Assembly: GCA_003991915.1 (NCBI GenBank)
Contig: RQTK01000220.1
Span: forward strand, 62,976 to 126,975
DNA: 64,000 bases
Direction of reading: 5' to 3'
From: Elysia chlorotica
Taxonomy: Eukaryota > Mollusca > Gastropoda > Plakobranchidae
Part shown: one piece after another, positions 1-35,075 of the stretch
Position numbering within the stretch: position 1 is the stretch's first letter
How the letters are laid out: each line of letters starts with the position of its first letter
Translations under genes and position numbers: made by a program
Notes under the pieces: model-generated
Told to the model about the DNA's origin: nothing
The model's database searches: none
The model's input: the letters and a program-made list of their open reading frames with translations, nothing else

Positions 1-21305
<21,305 letters not shown>

Positions 21306-21384
21306 CAGCACCGGCACAGACTGGCAGCCTGTCTCTCACAGACACTGACTCAGACAGACGGGCAACCAGCTAGCGACATAACCA

Positions 21385-21600
21385 CTCCTTCTCCACATTT
21401 CTCTACCTCTTGCCACTCCTTCTCCACATTTCTCTACCTCTTGCCTCTCCTTCTCTCACATTTCTCTACCTCTTGCCTCTATTTCTGTAAATTTCTCTAC
21501 CTCTTTCCTCTATTTCTGCACATTTTTCTACCTCTTTCCTCTATTTCTGCACATTTTCCTACCTCTTGCTTCAATTTCTCTACATGTCCCTACTTCTAGG
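21385..21600 (+). repeat. Tandem repeat at start of PDE3 3' UTR
   Basis: About seven imperfect copies of a roughly 29-31-bp pyrimidine-rich unit (CATTTCTCTACCTCTTGC core) begin about 80 bp after the stop codon. They would be transcribed as a CU-rich array, a possible site for polypyrimidine-binding proteins. Confidence 0.75.
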
Positions 21601-24600
21601 ATCTCTTCCTCTACATGTATTTGTCCTGTTGACCTCTCTAACCATGTCTCTTTCCCTTTCACTTACAGATGTTATTGAATTTACCCATCCTACACATTTA
21701 TCTTATCACTTTCTCGGCATCTGTTATCCCCTTATGACTGCAAATGTTATTTTTCCCCTCGGAAAATTAAACAAGAAAAAGATTATATTGCTATATTTAA
21801 AAATACTATTACAATATTTACATAAATGTTTTCATTAAAGAAGAGTTTCCAGTGTTGTGATGAGCAAACTTGCTAAGTTCCAATGTTAACCGTTGTCACG
21901 ACAACCATGTTTTAATCGCTTGTGTGGTTCAGGAATTTATGATCTTTAAAGACTATTCGTTTCAAATAATTGTTGTTTGTATTCAAATATAAACATGAAC
22001 CATTTTTCCTCAAGCCTTTTTTAATTAATCTTTCTCAATTTGACATAGAAAAACATATTGGAAACTTTGTTTATAGAAACAATGATTTAGCTAAACAGTT
22101 GAATACTTAGGCAATCATTTTTGCTTCGAAAATCTTAATAATTCAGGTCTTTCCCACTGATCTTCCCCCTTTCTCAGTTCATTTTTTCTTCTCTGCGGTC
22201 CATGTATATAGGCCTATGCTTGTAATTATATATGTTTTTTTCTTTCTTATATATAATTATGTATATAAAATAATATTCTGATAATTATGTTGCTATGAAA
22301 CTAATTTTATCCAACAATCCTATCAAAACCTGTGCACTGTCACCGATCGTGGTTTGAACGAGTCGGGTTTTACTTCCAGTGATAGCATAACAGCATGCCA
22401 TAATACCGGCCGAGAGAACCCTCTAGAACAATCAGACTTGCCAAGTGGTGCTGGGAGTGTAGAGAGATTTCTGAGCAGGGCTCTGAGTTGTTGCGTTGTC
22501 TTTTTATTTTGTTTTATTGAACATAGAATACTGTGCTCTGTGTTATGAAGCTCAAGTTGCAAGTACCAGAACTGTAGGACACTTTCATGAACCATGTTTT
22601 TGCAATTAGTTTAAGTTTGTTAATTTTTACTCGTATGGATAATAAATGCTATCAGTTAAAAAAACAGCACCACAGTGATAGCCAAGGGAACTGTACAGAG
22701 AAAAGTAACCACTTTGTTTTTATGACGTGCATCTCCGAGTGCTGCAGATCTCTGTGTGGAGTCTGTACAAGTTTGGGGTTGTGGGGGAAACGGCTCTGCT
22801 TTACTACCTTACTTGGGGGGAGGGGGGAGGGGTAGAGAGGCGGAGGTTGAGGCAGAGGGGTTTTTTTAGATGCTCAAAGTCCTGCTAGACCATACAGGAG
22901 GTGATTGGCACATGTCTCTAAGCAGAAATGTGATAAATATGTAAACAAGATCTAATTTGTACAGTTAAAAATTCTCTTCACATTTAAACTACAATTCTTT
23001 AAAAACATATTTTATCCTTCTGCATTGTGGCTGATGTGTTAGAGATAAACAGATTGAGGGGAGAGAAAGAGAGAATTAGTGTGTGTATGTGTGTGAGTGC
23101 GTGCAATTGAATGTGTGTGTGCGATTCAAGCTTACAGTGAAGGCAACATTTTGTACTATGTCAAGTTTATTTTGTACAGAATGAAATTGTTTTACATATG
23201 GTTGTACATAATTGCATAATCTATTTAATTAGGCAGTGAGCAGTTTTACCTCCTTTATTTGACACAAGTAACATGATAAATGGTGGAATCGGGTACAACT
23301 TTGATGTGAACATGATCATAATGCTGTTACTTCCAATGTTCATTCTGTTGCAATGTTTGAATTGAATCTTTGTCTAATGCACCAAAGTTTATATTTTGTC
23401 GAGTCATGTCCAGTTTTAACCTCAGCAATTTTGTCTCTCTAGCAGAGGATTCTTGTCATTGTTCTATTTTGTAAATAGGTTATTCCGTTTGTCTGCCTAG
23501 AAAGGTTTTGGGATCATCAACAGGCTCAACTCATTTCTAGTAAGCAAAATGGTGTATTGTTTTTTAACCAGATATCGAGGACCCATTATGAAATTGCTTT
23601 CTATTCTTTAAGGACTAGATTAAACATCTGGCGGTACTGGCAGTAGAGAGTGAATGTAAAGTTACAAGGGTACCACAGTATAATCAGTTTTAGGACAGGG
23701 AAGTTGATGTTACCAGACTAAGCCTCAGGGTTTGTGTAGGGGCTTCAACTATGGTTTTCATCCTTGTAGTTCTCCCACCTGAGTTATTCCCCTTGGTATA
23801 ACATTCAGAAAGGTTTATATACAAAGCCAGATTTCTGTCGTAGAACTGAAGGGAGTCCAAGGTCTTCCCACTGACTTGTATCTACCACAGACATGTCCTT
23901 TATAATAAATGGAAAAGAACTCGAATTCTTTTTTCTCCCTCTTATTTTGATTTTATCATGACAAATTAGTAAAATCAAAGTTTAGTGACCAACAGTAGTT
24001 GCCCTTCCCACAACAACTGGACATTGCTCAGTTGTTTTCCACATAATTATATTTGAAGCATAGCATGCTGTGTATCTCAAACTGTTCGCTCGTTTAGTCA
24101 AAAGGTGGTAAATGAAGGGCTCAGCGGTGAAATTATGGACATACAAAACATACATGCATATGTTCTTTTATTAGGGCATCAACTTTCTGCTTCACAATGG
24201 TGCATGTTTTGGTTCCTTGTTATTCTGTTCAATTACCTTCCTAAAATCATTACAAAACTTTGTGATGAGTACATTTGCTAAATCTTCCTCCAATATATGT
24301 TGTTGTTATTATCGCATAAGTACGCTGCTATTTGTTAAAGCTAGAATTGTCCAGAATTGTTTTATCTGCCGGTTCAAATGGTGCGGTACCAAGGAAAGGA
24401 ACTTACAAAGAGAGTGTTTAGTTGTAGGGGAGGGGGGGGATAACTCAAAATTAAATTTCGATCTCATGAAGCATTTTGTCTAGCTGTGCCCATGTGCCCA
24501 TGTGCTGTGCATGTGCAAGCAAAGTTTGGGCGTTGCTGTGCATACTCTTTTATTGCTATGCCAATTCAATTTTCTTCCATATATAAGTTTGTTTAACTTG

Positions 24601-26875
24601 TGCTTTTTTCTTGTTGGTTTATGTTTTTTCAATTGCCTAATCCAACATGTCCCACAATGGCTATCTTTCAAAGACTAAATAGAATGTGAATGCAGATTAT
24701 CATAATAAATGGATGAACATTGTCATATTTACATGACATATGAATGCACAATAACATGTGAGACAGAATTGTTTATTTATGCATTGTGTAAGAGAAAAGT
24801 CATATTTATAGGACACCTAAGTGAATTTTGTTCATGCTTACGCAATATGTGAATAAAGATTGTAACCATTTTGAAAAATTACTCAGACAGCAAGAAGTGA
24901 CATTTGTTTTCATGGAGATAAAACAGAAGATTGGTAAGTTTGTCAATCTAACAAATTCTCAGTTTGGTTTTGGAAAACCTGAAGTGCAGTAAAGTTGACA
25001 TAAAGGCCTCTTCTGGTTGAAAGGAAAATGACAATATGGCTAATATTGTGCAGTTCTCTAATCGCTGCAAGGTGTAACACTAAATTTATACTAAAAGCAG
25101 AGAGGATAATTTTCAACGGTTAAAATGCCCAACCATTTGAGGCAGTCTTGTGCTTTAGTCTTTATGTTGAAACTATTACATGAAATTGCATGTAGCCATT
25201 TTGCTAGAGAATGGCTCACTTGTGTATAATGCCCGAGGGAGGTAACATAGCAAACAACTTGTTAAAGTCCTGCCAGGGGACCAGAGAAGTGTACCAGAAA
25301 AGTCCTCATTTATCAGGGAAGATAAATTTGGGAGAAATTATTGAGGTTGAATACTTTACATAGCAAAGCATATTTTGTGAAAAAAAAAGTGACAAGGAAA
25401 GTTGTTCTTTAGTTAAGGCATGTTTTCTCTGTACAGTACAATATAGGTTTGATTAAATTTGATCTTTGAAGATGAAGCCTAACTGGCAACCCATATTTTT
25501 GTCTAAGGAAACAGTGAAAAACTTAGAACATTGAAACTTAGGTGTTCAGCTGCGTATCATATTATTATTTACTCACTAGCACTCTATCCAATATATTTTG
25601 GTTAAAGCTGGAAGCGACGTTTCACTAGATCTAGGATCAAACCTGCAGTCCTTTGAGACAACAAACTAAGCTCAAGTAGATTACTGTGTACTCTTGTTAC
25701 TGAAGGCAGCAATACAATCGGACTCAATCCCTGCAGTAGTTTTTGGTTTGTGTATAATGTATGTTTTACTTTCATGTTTGATATAAAAAGGTAAAATGTG
25801 ACATAATTAGGGTTAGAAATTTTTCTCAGAAATTGAGTAGAGATAGTTGTCTTCCGATTTCTAGTTGTTACATGTTTAAGTTCTAAACTGGTCTGATGCT
25901 TGCAAAAAAGTTTATTGCAAACGCTTTACAAATCCAGTATGACAAGGGGCAGTAAGCGTGATGGTGCTGTCAGCTTGGGCACGGGACTAAGGCGAGATTT
26001 TACTTTTAAATACTGCCATTCGTCTGAAGGTTTTAATTCATAGCCCCATTGTATTAAGTCCCCTGGTTGCAGAGCCAAATGGCCTAGTCTTTATACGAGG
26101 AGGTAGAAACTTGTTATTTGCTCATTTTGTGTGTGATGCTGTACAGGGATGACCATCCAGGCATTTCACTCTGTCCTCATGGAGTAATGGTATACTGGTA
26201 TTTATTCTCGGGCTGCCATGTCTTTAGTAGTCTTTGGTTGGCTCACAGCTCCCACACAATCCTGCGCTGAGGAAATCCACCAGCCTGACTCGCTAGTGCT
26301 CAATATGATATTAGACTGGTTTCTGTTCTGTTTGTTCAATCCTTGATTTTTCATTGTCAGCGTGTATGCTGAGTGTGAAGGTACATGTAGCCTATTGTTA
26401 TAAATCCGACAACAAAGTGTGCTGTCCTACTGCTGTTTATTCTGGAGAGAGAACGTAGCTATCAGCAGAAACCAAGAGAACTAAAAGAGTGGTCAGCAGC
26501 TAAACAACTCACTGATAAGCTGAAAAGGTTTATGGTTATCTGATGCCATGATGCGGCTGGGAAGCCTTCCTCCCCTGTCTGGTATGGACAAACTCTCCTC
26601 ACATCGTCCTTATTATTACATACAAGAGTTCTTAAGTTTTGTGATGAATCCAATTCTCTTTCTCGGGATTTTTCTCTAGTTATATAATTTATAAATGCAT
26701 GCATCATCTCTCTTTTTTCAAGGCGAGTTAGATAGGTAACAATAATATTGAAATTTGGTGTATATGGAATAATATATAAACATTAATTATGTGTGGCTGA
26801 AAAAAATTATTTCTTTTCATCGCTGTTAGGCTCGAAAACCTTTAAAAAGGCAAATTAAAAGTTATAGTAAAATAA

Positions 26876-26923
26876 TAATAATAATGATAAAAAATATTAT
26901 AAACAATAAAAACAATAACTGTA

Positions 26924-27014
<91 letters not shown>

Positions 27015-27021
27015 TAATAAT
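26876..27021. repeat. (AAT)n trinucleotide repeat
   Basis: An imperfect then pure AAT run of about 100 bp. It lies in the presumed distal PDE3 3' UTR. The poly-Asn and poly-Leu open frames over it are artefacts. Confidence 0.9.
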
Positions 27022-27462
27022 AGTGTTATCCCAACAGTAACACAGTCTGAAAATCTAAAATGTATCAGGGGAAAACTGTCATCTAAACACAAAGGTTTCA
27101 CTTGCTTTTGTAGTTACATGTACTTTGATTATACTTTTGTTGTTGTTGTTGGTTTTGTTTGTTGCTGCTTTTTTTTTGTTTCCTTATTGTTTCGTTGTTG
27201 TTGTTTTTGCCTCTGAAGGATGAAGGCGTTTAAAGCTTAAAAAAGCTATGGGGTAGTTTCTCTTCTCTTGTCGGCTTTCATCATCGTCAAGCGCTGTGGT
27301 AGTAAAGCCTGCTTCATCAGTATCACTACGGTTAATATGTGCATTAATAGTTTTGTTATTAACATCATTATTAATATTATAACATGATTGTACATGTATT
27401 TTTATTTACTGTCATTGCATATCCCCATTTCCACAGCTATGCCGAGTGAATTTTATGCGCGC

Positions 27463-27463
27463 A

Positions 27464-27523
<60 letters not shown>
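27463..27523. repeat. (GA)n microsatellite
   Basis: About 30 GA units near the presumed end of the PDE3 3' UTR. Confidence 0.9.
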
Positions 27524-27525
<2 letters not shown>

Positions 27526-27760
27526 TATGCTTTGCTGGTGGTATTGTCAGTATCTGTGAAGTTTGGGCGAGTGCGGTGTTTGGTTAAAAAAACCAAAGTG
27601 TACAGATGTATGATTTAAAGACAGGAAGAGGGAAAGTGAAGGGGGGCGGGGTCCTGGTGAATGCAGTGCTTTGGACTGCTCCCGATGTATGCCATTGTTG
27701 TGTGAATGACCTGGACAAACTTATCCTTGTAGAAATAAACCACATGTCCACATGACGCTC

Positions 27761-30176
27761 GCCTCGTGTTCCTTGCTTTGTGGGACGACTGCGGAGAGAG
27801 TGACCCTAGCAGGGGGGAGCGCTAGCGACGTGGATTGTATCAGATCAGACCGGGTGTCAAATCCTTTCCCTGCCATCACGTCTAATTTCTAATCTTTTTT
27901 AAGTTTAAGTTCACGGCTGAACTGTGTGATTGGATGTTCCATTAAAGTGGGGTCAGAAGGTCAGGGCAGTGAAGCGCAAGGTAGCTCAGTCGACAGTGCT
28001 ATTGACTGGTGGTTCGATCCTCACCTTTTGACACCCTCTCTGGATATGATTCTTTTGGAACGCTTACCAGAAATTAAAATGCCATTGCTATCTTGTAACC
28101 TTAGGACAAGAGACTTGTCACTCTATGGTCGGTGTTCCGAGCAGGTATAAAGTTCTTTAGTCCATCTATTTTTTAAATTAACAATGAGAAGTTGATGTCT
28201 GTTCGTTTTGTTTGTTGCTTAGCGTCCAACGTGAGGACTATACAGGCTGTACCGTGGCCGGGCCAGAAGACTCTAGGATCCTGTCGCCGATATAGACTCG
28301 TCGCTTGCGTTGGACGTTTAGAAACCAATCTTAAGCTTTACCTCACTGCTGGAACAGTTTGATCACCGGCACAACACACAGAGTAAGAAAACACGGAAGG
28401 TGGCCAATGGGTAGAAACTCCTGGAGTATAGAGAGGGAACCGTGAAATCCTGCTACACTTTCCTCTTGATGAGATGCGTCACTCAGCTCTATGCTTTTTC
28501 TCGGGAACTCCCTCCACAAATTCTTATCAGTCTTTTACCAAAGGCACGTAACTCGGTTTTTCACTAAGTCTGTGCTTTCATTAAGATTGGCTTTGCCAGT
28601 TGTCACGTCAGTGGTTCAGCTGTAGAGTGATTTATCTCATTTTAAAAATTTTTTACTAAAGCTTTCTAGTATTTAAGAAGCAAGACAGGATTTAATAAAG
28701 CTGGGGCGTATTGTACAATAAATAGCCTACACCATAGACTCCGAGCCACACACACACACACACACAGTATTAACATTGGGCAGTCACGGTGTGTTTGATC
28801 ACAGGCACCTTGCTCTGAGCTTGAATTATTTTAATTTTACAAAAATGGTGTATATACATTAAGTGAAAGCATTGTAAAAATATACAACAAAATGACATCA
28901 TGTCATGGCTATGACGAAGGCGATGGCAGAGGTAAATGAGGCAAGTGTTGATATCAAGACGAGTTCGGCAGTAGTCAGAGATTAAAATGGAGCAGTTAAA
29001 ATGGAATTATTTAAATAATGATATACTATAGCAATTATAGACAAGAGGAATAAGATGCCATGGTTAAAATGAAGGCAAGACTTAACTTGTCTTTGGGGCA
29101 AAAACAACACTGTTAAAAGCATGTGTGTGTGTGTGTACGTCTACAACTGCAAGTAGTGAATTCGATTGAGTTCCCGTGAAACATGGAAGTTTTACCTTTA
29201 GCCTACAGATAAAGAGAAAATTGGCACGTTAGGAAAAAGTCGTGCCAATGAAGAATATCACAATGTTTTTACAGAATCCCTGTTCCACGCCGTACAACTC
29301 TTCCATTCCTAACATAGCCATTTTAAGATAGGTACACTTTTTGACAAAAGGGATTACAAAAGTTATTTTAAAAAAGCAAAAGAAGATTTGTTCAAAGTTC
29401 TCTGCTGGATAAGAGGGAATGATTTTGATGTAAAATGCACAGGCCTGACTGCAACAGATCTAAATTCCTCCGCTCAGGGCCAGGGTTTGTTGAGATGCAG
29501 ACGCCTCGTGATATGCCTGATCTAGTCAGGTGTATGTGCCAGTCTGCGGTGACCACTAGTGTGTTTCAGGCGTACCTCAACGCATATCAAGGACGTGTTC
29601 ACCCAATCACAAAAAAACAAGGCGTGGCAAGTGGGCAAATAGCTACATTGAATATTATTATTATATACACATGAATACATGCTGTGCTTAAGTTACAGAG
29701 CTCCCTAGCTTTAACCCTTAGGATATTGCAATCTGATCTCAAGGATGGTTGGGTAGAATAAAGGTGTCAATGTGACCCTTAGGACATTGCAAGTTGATCT
29801 CAAGTATGGTTGGATAGCATGAATGGGAAGTGGGCAAATGGCAAGTGGGCAAATGGCTTTATATAGATAGAATTCTTTCAAACTGTTGTTCCTCTCTGAA
29901 ACGGCCAATCTGCGATCAGCCTCCAAAATCTCTGTGTTTGGTCTATTTGATAGTGTTAGGTTGCTTGATTGTTCACCAGTCTGTATCACTAAAAGTATGT
30001 TAGGTAAGTGAATTTCCGCCCTGTCTTTTTGTATGACAATCTGTCTGTGTGCACAATCTGTCACGTGGGTTTGATTTTGTCTGTAGGCCTCAACATTTCA
30101 CACCAGAGACAGCGTGTATCTGTCTGTGTGCATAGTCTGTCACGTCGGTTTGATTTTGTCTGTAGGCCTCAACAGT
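27761..30176. other. Intergenic space between convergent PDE3 and DED genes
   Basis: No coding frame is supported. It contains a tRNA-like fragment (about 27975-28025, GGTAGCTCAG...GGTTCGATCC), a diverged SINE piece (28208-28313), a CA repeat (28749-28766), a 60-bp near-duplication (29716-29820, TTGCAA...GATCTCAAG...GGTTGG) and the first copy of the 79-bp duplication next to the DED stop codon. Confidence 0.6.
28208..28313 (-). mobile_element. Diverged SINE S1 3' part
   Basis: Begins GCTTAGCGTCCAACGTGAGG and ends CTTGCGTTGGACGTTTA. GTCCAAC and its complement GTTGGAC occur at opposite ends, so the piece looks like two S1 tails in inverted arrangement. Similarity is limited to the tail motifs. 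Confidence 0.4.
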
Positions 30177-30196
30177 TCACACCAGAGACAGCGTGT
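30036..30196. repeat. 79-bp tandem duplication covering the DED stop codon
   Basis: Two copies (about 30036-30116 and 30117-30196) share TCTGTCTGTGTGCA, TTTGATTTTGTCTGTAGGCC and CACACCAGAGACAGCGTGT at a constant 79-bp offset, with a few mismatches. The copy nearer the gene includes the last codons and TGA of the DED protein; the outer copy repeats them in the 3' UTR. Confidence 0.9.
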
Positions 30197-30439
30197 GTTC
30201 GTCAAGCGGCGCCGGTTTGTCCGGGTCCTCCAGAATGCGAGCGACGAGCGCCCGGAAGTAGTCCCCCTTCTGCTGGTAGCGCAGCGCCTCCTGGCGGGCG
30301 AGCTTGGCGTCTGCCTGCGCCTCCATGGAGCGGATCTGGCTCTGCTCGGCCTGACTCTGCAGCTGCTGGCTCCGCTCGTACAGGACGCGAAGCTGCTCGT
30401 TGGTCGCCTGGCCGACCGGGGCTGAGGCCCGTCTCCGCA
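30177..30439 (-). CDS. DED gene exon 6 (last)
   Basis: Acceptor TGGCAG ends at 30440; the frame continues VRRRASAPVGQ and a long charged Gln/Ala/Arg helix (EQLRVLYERSQQLQSQAEQ) and ends HTLSLV with TGA at 30179-30177. A poly-G run and CA tract lie in the intron just beyond the acceptor. Confidence 0.87.
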
Positions 30440-33400
30440 CTGCCATGGAGGAGTGTGTGTGTTGGGGGGGCGCTGGAGATGGGGGGGGGGGGGGGGGAGA
30501 GAGGAAATATGTTAGTAATGATGCCTGCAAATTCAGTCATCCACAAGTAATTCATTTGTCCGATACTTGGAAATGGCGGAATGTTTTAAAGATTTGCTAA
30601 CAATGATTAGTTTACGGCTATGACTGTTTATGTGTGTGTGTATATATATATATATATATCCGGTCCACCATAAAAGTCTATAATTATGAGGTTCTCAGCA
30701 AAGGGTGGTCAGCCTCCTAGTCCAAGAAAAACAACAAAAACACCAAATGAACTATTCAATTAATAGTAATAACGAAAATACATATTGAAAGTAAAATTAT
30801 ATAAACCCAAGTATTCAGTAAAGAGGAAGAACTTTTAAGTCATTAGTCCTAAAATTACTTCACAACTGTATGCAGCCCTAGGTTCTAGACACGAGCTGTG
30901 ACTCCTACAAACATTCCTGACCTGCGAGAGTAGGGTCCATGTACTCCGAGTCGTCCACCGACATTCCGTCCACGCCGAGCTTGCCGAAGCTGTCCGAGTG
31001 TTGCCGGAACAGCTCCGTGAGCGGGTCCACGTACTGCTCGTGGATCATGAAGGTCAAGGTCAGACTGCTGCTCGGCTCCACCCCGCTCAGGAAGATAAAC
31101 TCCTGCAACAGACCCAGTGAGACACTGTGTTTTTTGTTTTTTTTGAGTGAGGGGGGGGGGGTACATTGTAATAACATATCAAAGAGGAGGAGACCAAGTC
31201 TCGTAGGTCAGAATTATAACCTCCTGCTAGACAGTGATACAGTGTATTGTTTGTTTTGTTTATTTCTTTTTCATCTAGTAATTTTAACTAAATTTTCAAG
31301 AGGTGGAGGCGATGGCAGGAGGAAGATAAGTCTCCCGCTGGGCCAAGTGAGGAAATTTGAATCTTGTCAGTATCCAGTTTGGTCGTAAGTTATACAGAGG
31401 GTATTAGTATACATGAAATATAACGTTGCACTATATAGTTATTATTATTCTGCATGCTTGAAGAGAGAGATCCGCTGCTTTTGCTAATGCTAGCATGGGG
31501 TTGTGTTCTCAAATGTACAGATCATTGGTCGTTTAGAGGTTACAATCTCTGTGCATATCATCTTTGTTTATTGCCAGCATAAAACAACAACCGCGGTGGC
31601 TGGTGTTGTTACTGGTGCTGTTGCTGGTGTTGTTACTGCTGTTACTTGTGGTGTTACTGCTGTTGCTGGTGGTGTTATTGCTGTTAATGGTCTTGTTACT
31701 ACTGTTAATGGTGTTGTTACTGCTGTTGTTATTGCTGTTAATGGTGTTGTTGCTGCTGTTAATGGTGTTGTTACTGCTGCTACTGGTGTTGTTACTGCTG
31801 TTACTGGTGGTGTTACTGCTGTTAATGGTGTTGTTACTGCTGTTGCTGGTATTGTTACTGCTGTTAATGGTGTTGTTACTGCTGTTGTTACTGCTGTTAA
31901 TGGTGTTGTTATTGCTTTTAATGGTGTTGTTACTGCTGTTGCTGGTGTTTCTACTGCTGTTGTTATTGCTGTTGCTGGAGTTGATGACGAACCTGAGGGA
32001 CGAACAGCAGACGCGCCATGGTCGCCCTCAAGGCCTCAAGGTCCGAGCGCTGGAACCGGTCAAGGTTTCCCTCCACGTGGAACTGGACATGTTTGAACCC
32101 GTCCTCTGACAGGGGGAGAAGGTTTAGTGGGGAGGGGGGTCACAGTAGTTGTAAAATTGCCGCTTAGGGACAAGAGTCAAAGCTAGAAGTAAAGATTACC
32201 CAACATAACTTGTTCAGAAGAAACGTGTTGTTTTTTTTATCTGAAAAGAGAAACTACCATCTTCACGTCTTCAACAACTAAGTGCTCACTTCTACCCAGA
32301 ACCATTTCCCCCATCTTGTTCTACTATACGGAACAAACCACATCAATGTTTTTATCGATAATCGATTGCAATACAAAGAGGCCGGCAATGATAACTTACA
32401 CAAAAAGACACAAAACCTCTATATCTGTGTATGAATTGGATGAAAATGTCTGAGAATGAGCTAGCGAAGAACTTGGTATGATTTAAATAGAGGTTTTGAG
32501 AAGAAGAAAAAACATTGCAGTGTACTGCATGTGAAAATGGCAGTAAAGTACATGTAAATAAATGTAATATTTAGATTCAGTGCGATGTGAAATGCAGTTG
32601 TTGCCCTCACCTGGCTCCTGGCTGGGCGCGTAGAAGTAGAGGGTATTCCCGATGCGCCTGGCGTAGTCTGCTGCCAGCTCGTGTAGGTCTTTCCGCTGCA
32701 GGTGCCACATGAACGCCTGGCGGGGGGACACAGAACAGACAGGGGGGGTCACTCTAGACATTCTCACCAGCCAATGCGGCCATCTTTTTTTTGTTTGTCG
32801 TACCTAGCTCTTCCTCTATAATTCCTGCCATTATAAATCTTCATAAATATTTGTGCATCCCTTTGGAAATACTGAATTGTATCATTATGGTTTTATAATT
32901 ATCTTTTGGTGTGTGAGTGTGCGTGTGTGTATGTGTGTGAGTGTGTGTGTGCGATGTGTATGATTGAATGAATTGTCATTTTGTAGATGGACTGAGAGTC
33001 TTGAGGTGTTTTGAAAAGCAATTCGTCTTTATAAAGAAGGATTCAATAGTTTGCCTTTATCTTCTACGAATACATGTAGCTCACGATGGACATTAAGAAA
33101 ATATTTTACCAACTAAACAAACAAAGCTAAACAAACAAAAATTGCTTATAATGGGTTAAAAAAAACAACTAAACAAACAAACCTAAACAAACAAAGATAA
33201 ACAAACAAAGCTAAACAAACAAAGCGTGCTTACAGTGGATTTAAAACAACAACTAAACAAACAAACCTACTCAAAGCTTGCTTACAATGGATGTTAAGGA
33301 GCCAGTAAAACAAGAAACAAACCTACCGAAAACTTTCTTACGATGGGTGTTAGGAAACCAAGTCAGCACCGAGAGAATGATATGACAAACGGGCACGCCA

Positions 33401-35036
33401 GCACCTAGAGAATAATTTTTATATGACAAACGGGCACGCCAGCACCGAGAGAATGATATGACAAAACCAAGCCAGCACCGAGAGAATAATTGTTATATAA
33501 CAAACAGGCACGTCAGCACCGAGAGAATAATTGTTATATAACAAACAGGCAAGCCAATACCTAGAGAATGATAACAAACGTACAAGCCAGAACCTAGAGA
33601 ATAATTTTTAAATAAGAAACGGGCAAGTCAGCCTACCTGGAGCAGCAGCAGGTTGTCCCTGGAGATCATCATCTGCTCGCGGAGGTAGGTGAAGAAAGCC
33701 TCGGGCGTGGAGAACTTGCTCAGGATCCGCTTGGGGACGCCTTTGGAGCCTGGGTGTGTGTGTGTGTTTGAAAAAAAAGGGGGGCGGGGGTAGTGGTGGA
33801 AGTAGAAACGGTACAAAACTTAAGTGGAACATTTTTTAATCCATGCTCAGTTTCATATAACCTGGGTTTCCATAGCTAAAGTTGGTCATCAATAAGAATG
33901 TTAAAAGAACTGTGGGTGGATAATGAGTGGTGACAAATGATACCGTAGTATTCCGTGTGAAATGGTCATACCTACACATGGGACATGGGACACTGGATAG
34001 AATAGTATACAGGTTTACCGAACTACCATAGCGGACACGAGAACAGCACATGTGATTCGAACTCAAAACCTTCTGTTATAGATTCTGGGTGTGTCTTTTT
34101 GTGCCCCCGTCTGAAACAGCTAATTCGTTTCCTGCAGTGTATGTATTCATCAGCTCTGTAGCGGGGGGCGCGGTGGTCCAGGGGTAGAACATCGGCTTCC
34201 GACGCAAAAGGTCCCGAGTTCGAATCCTGGCTCATACTGTATCTTAAAACGAGTCGTAAGCCTATTGTGGGTTGTTGATGAGTTGGTTTAACGTCCAACA
34301 TCAGCACTATATAGGCTATATTGTAGACGGGCCCCAAGACTGACGTCTGACAATTTTATGTGCTGCCACACGCGAGACAGGGCGGGGAGACCCGAAAATA
34401 GACTAGAAAAATCTTTTCATGGAAAAAAAAAGACTAAAAGCTTCGGCCACTTACTCCTACTTACAACATATGAGGAACAAACACACAATACACAGTGTGC
34501 TTGGCTGGCCCTTTCCCAACCTCCCTGAATTGTTGTGAGGTTTTGATTGTTGTCAGGTGCAAGACAATTACTCACAAGCCACATGAGAGTCATGTTCTTA
34601 TCGGGTTACGGCTGGCAGGGCGTTATCTTCCCTCTAAGAAGGTGACAGTTTGAACTGTGGTGTGTTGTAGGTTCTCATAGATAAACCGTTACACGACGGA
34701 CACCAGAGCAGGAAAAGCAGGAACTGATAAATCACATTGTACAAACACCGGTTGAGCTAACTCATCCCTCTCTACCTACCCCCCCCTCGATGGAATTAGT
34801 ATAGAGTCGGGTCGATGTTGTGACTGGTGAACAGTTGTCGGAACCCCACGATCGGTCGAGTTGTCCCATTGGCCCCCTACTGGTTGGGCCGGGATTATAT
34901 GATCTGTTCAGATAGGAGTCATTGATTTCCTGCTTTATCTCAGTCCTTTACTACCGCCACAAGCTCTAAACCATAGGACCCCCATAGGTACCTATGGGAA
35001 GTTTCAAAAAAGGAAAGAGAGAGAGAGGGAGGGAGG

Positions 35037-35075
<39 letters not shown>

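Larger units (their letters stand above)
21306..27760 (+). other. PDE3: Probable long PDE3 3' UTR
   Basis: About 6.4 kb downstream of the PDE3 stop has no defensible coding exon and is AT-rich and fairly free of SINEs. Candidate polyadenylation signals are ATTAAA at 21833-21838 followed by a GTGTTGTG stretch, AATAAA at 22641-22646, AATAAA at 24852-24857, and AATAAA at 27734-27739 followed by a GT-rich stretch (27768-27783). The last could mark the distal end. Which is used cannot be told from sequence alone. Confidence 0.45.

Noticed and set aside
26862..27216. Poly-Asn / poly-Leu frames
   Set aside because: Translation of the (AAT)n repeat.
31503..32109. Leu-rich and Val/Thr-rich frames of 181-197 aa on the + strand
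   Set aside because: They translate a triplet repeat; the real exon at 31993-32105 is on the opposite strand.
34161..34232. Possible tRNA gene with good A and B boxes
   Set aside because: The 3' part does not pair with the GGGCGCG start to form an acceptor stem, and the same sequence heads a SINE elsewhere in the window.
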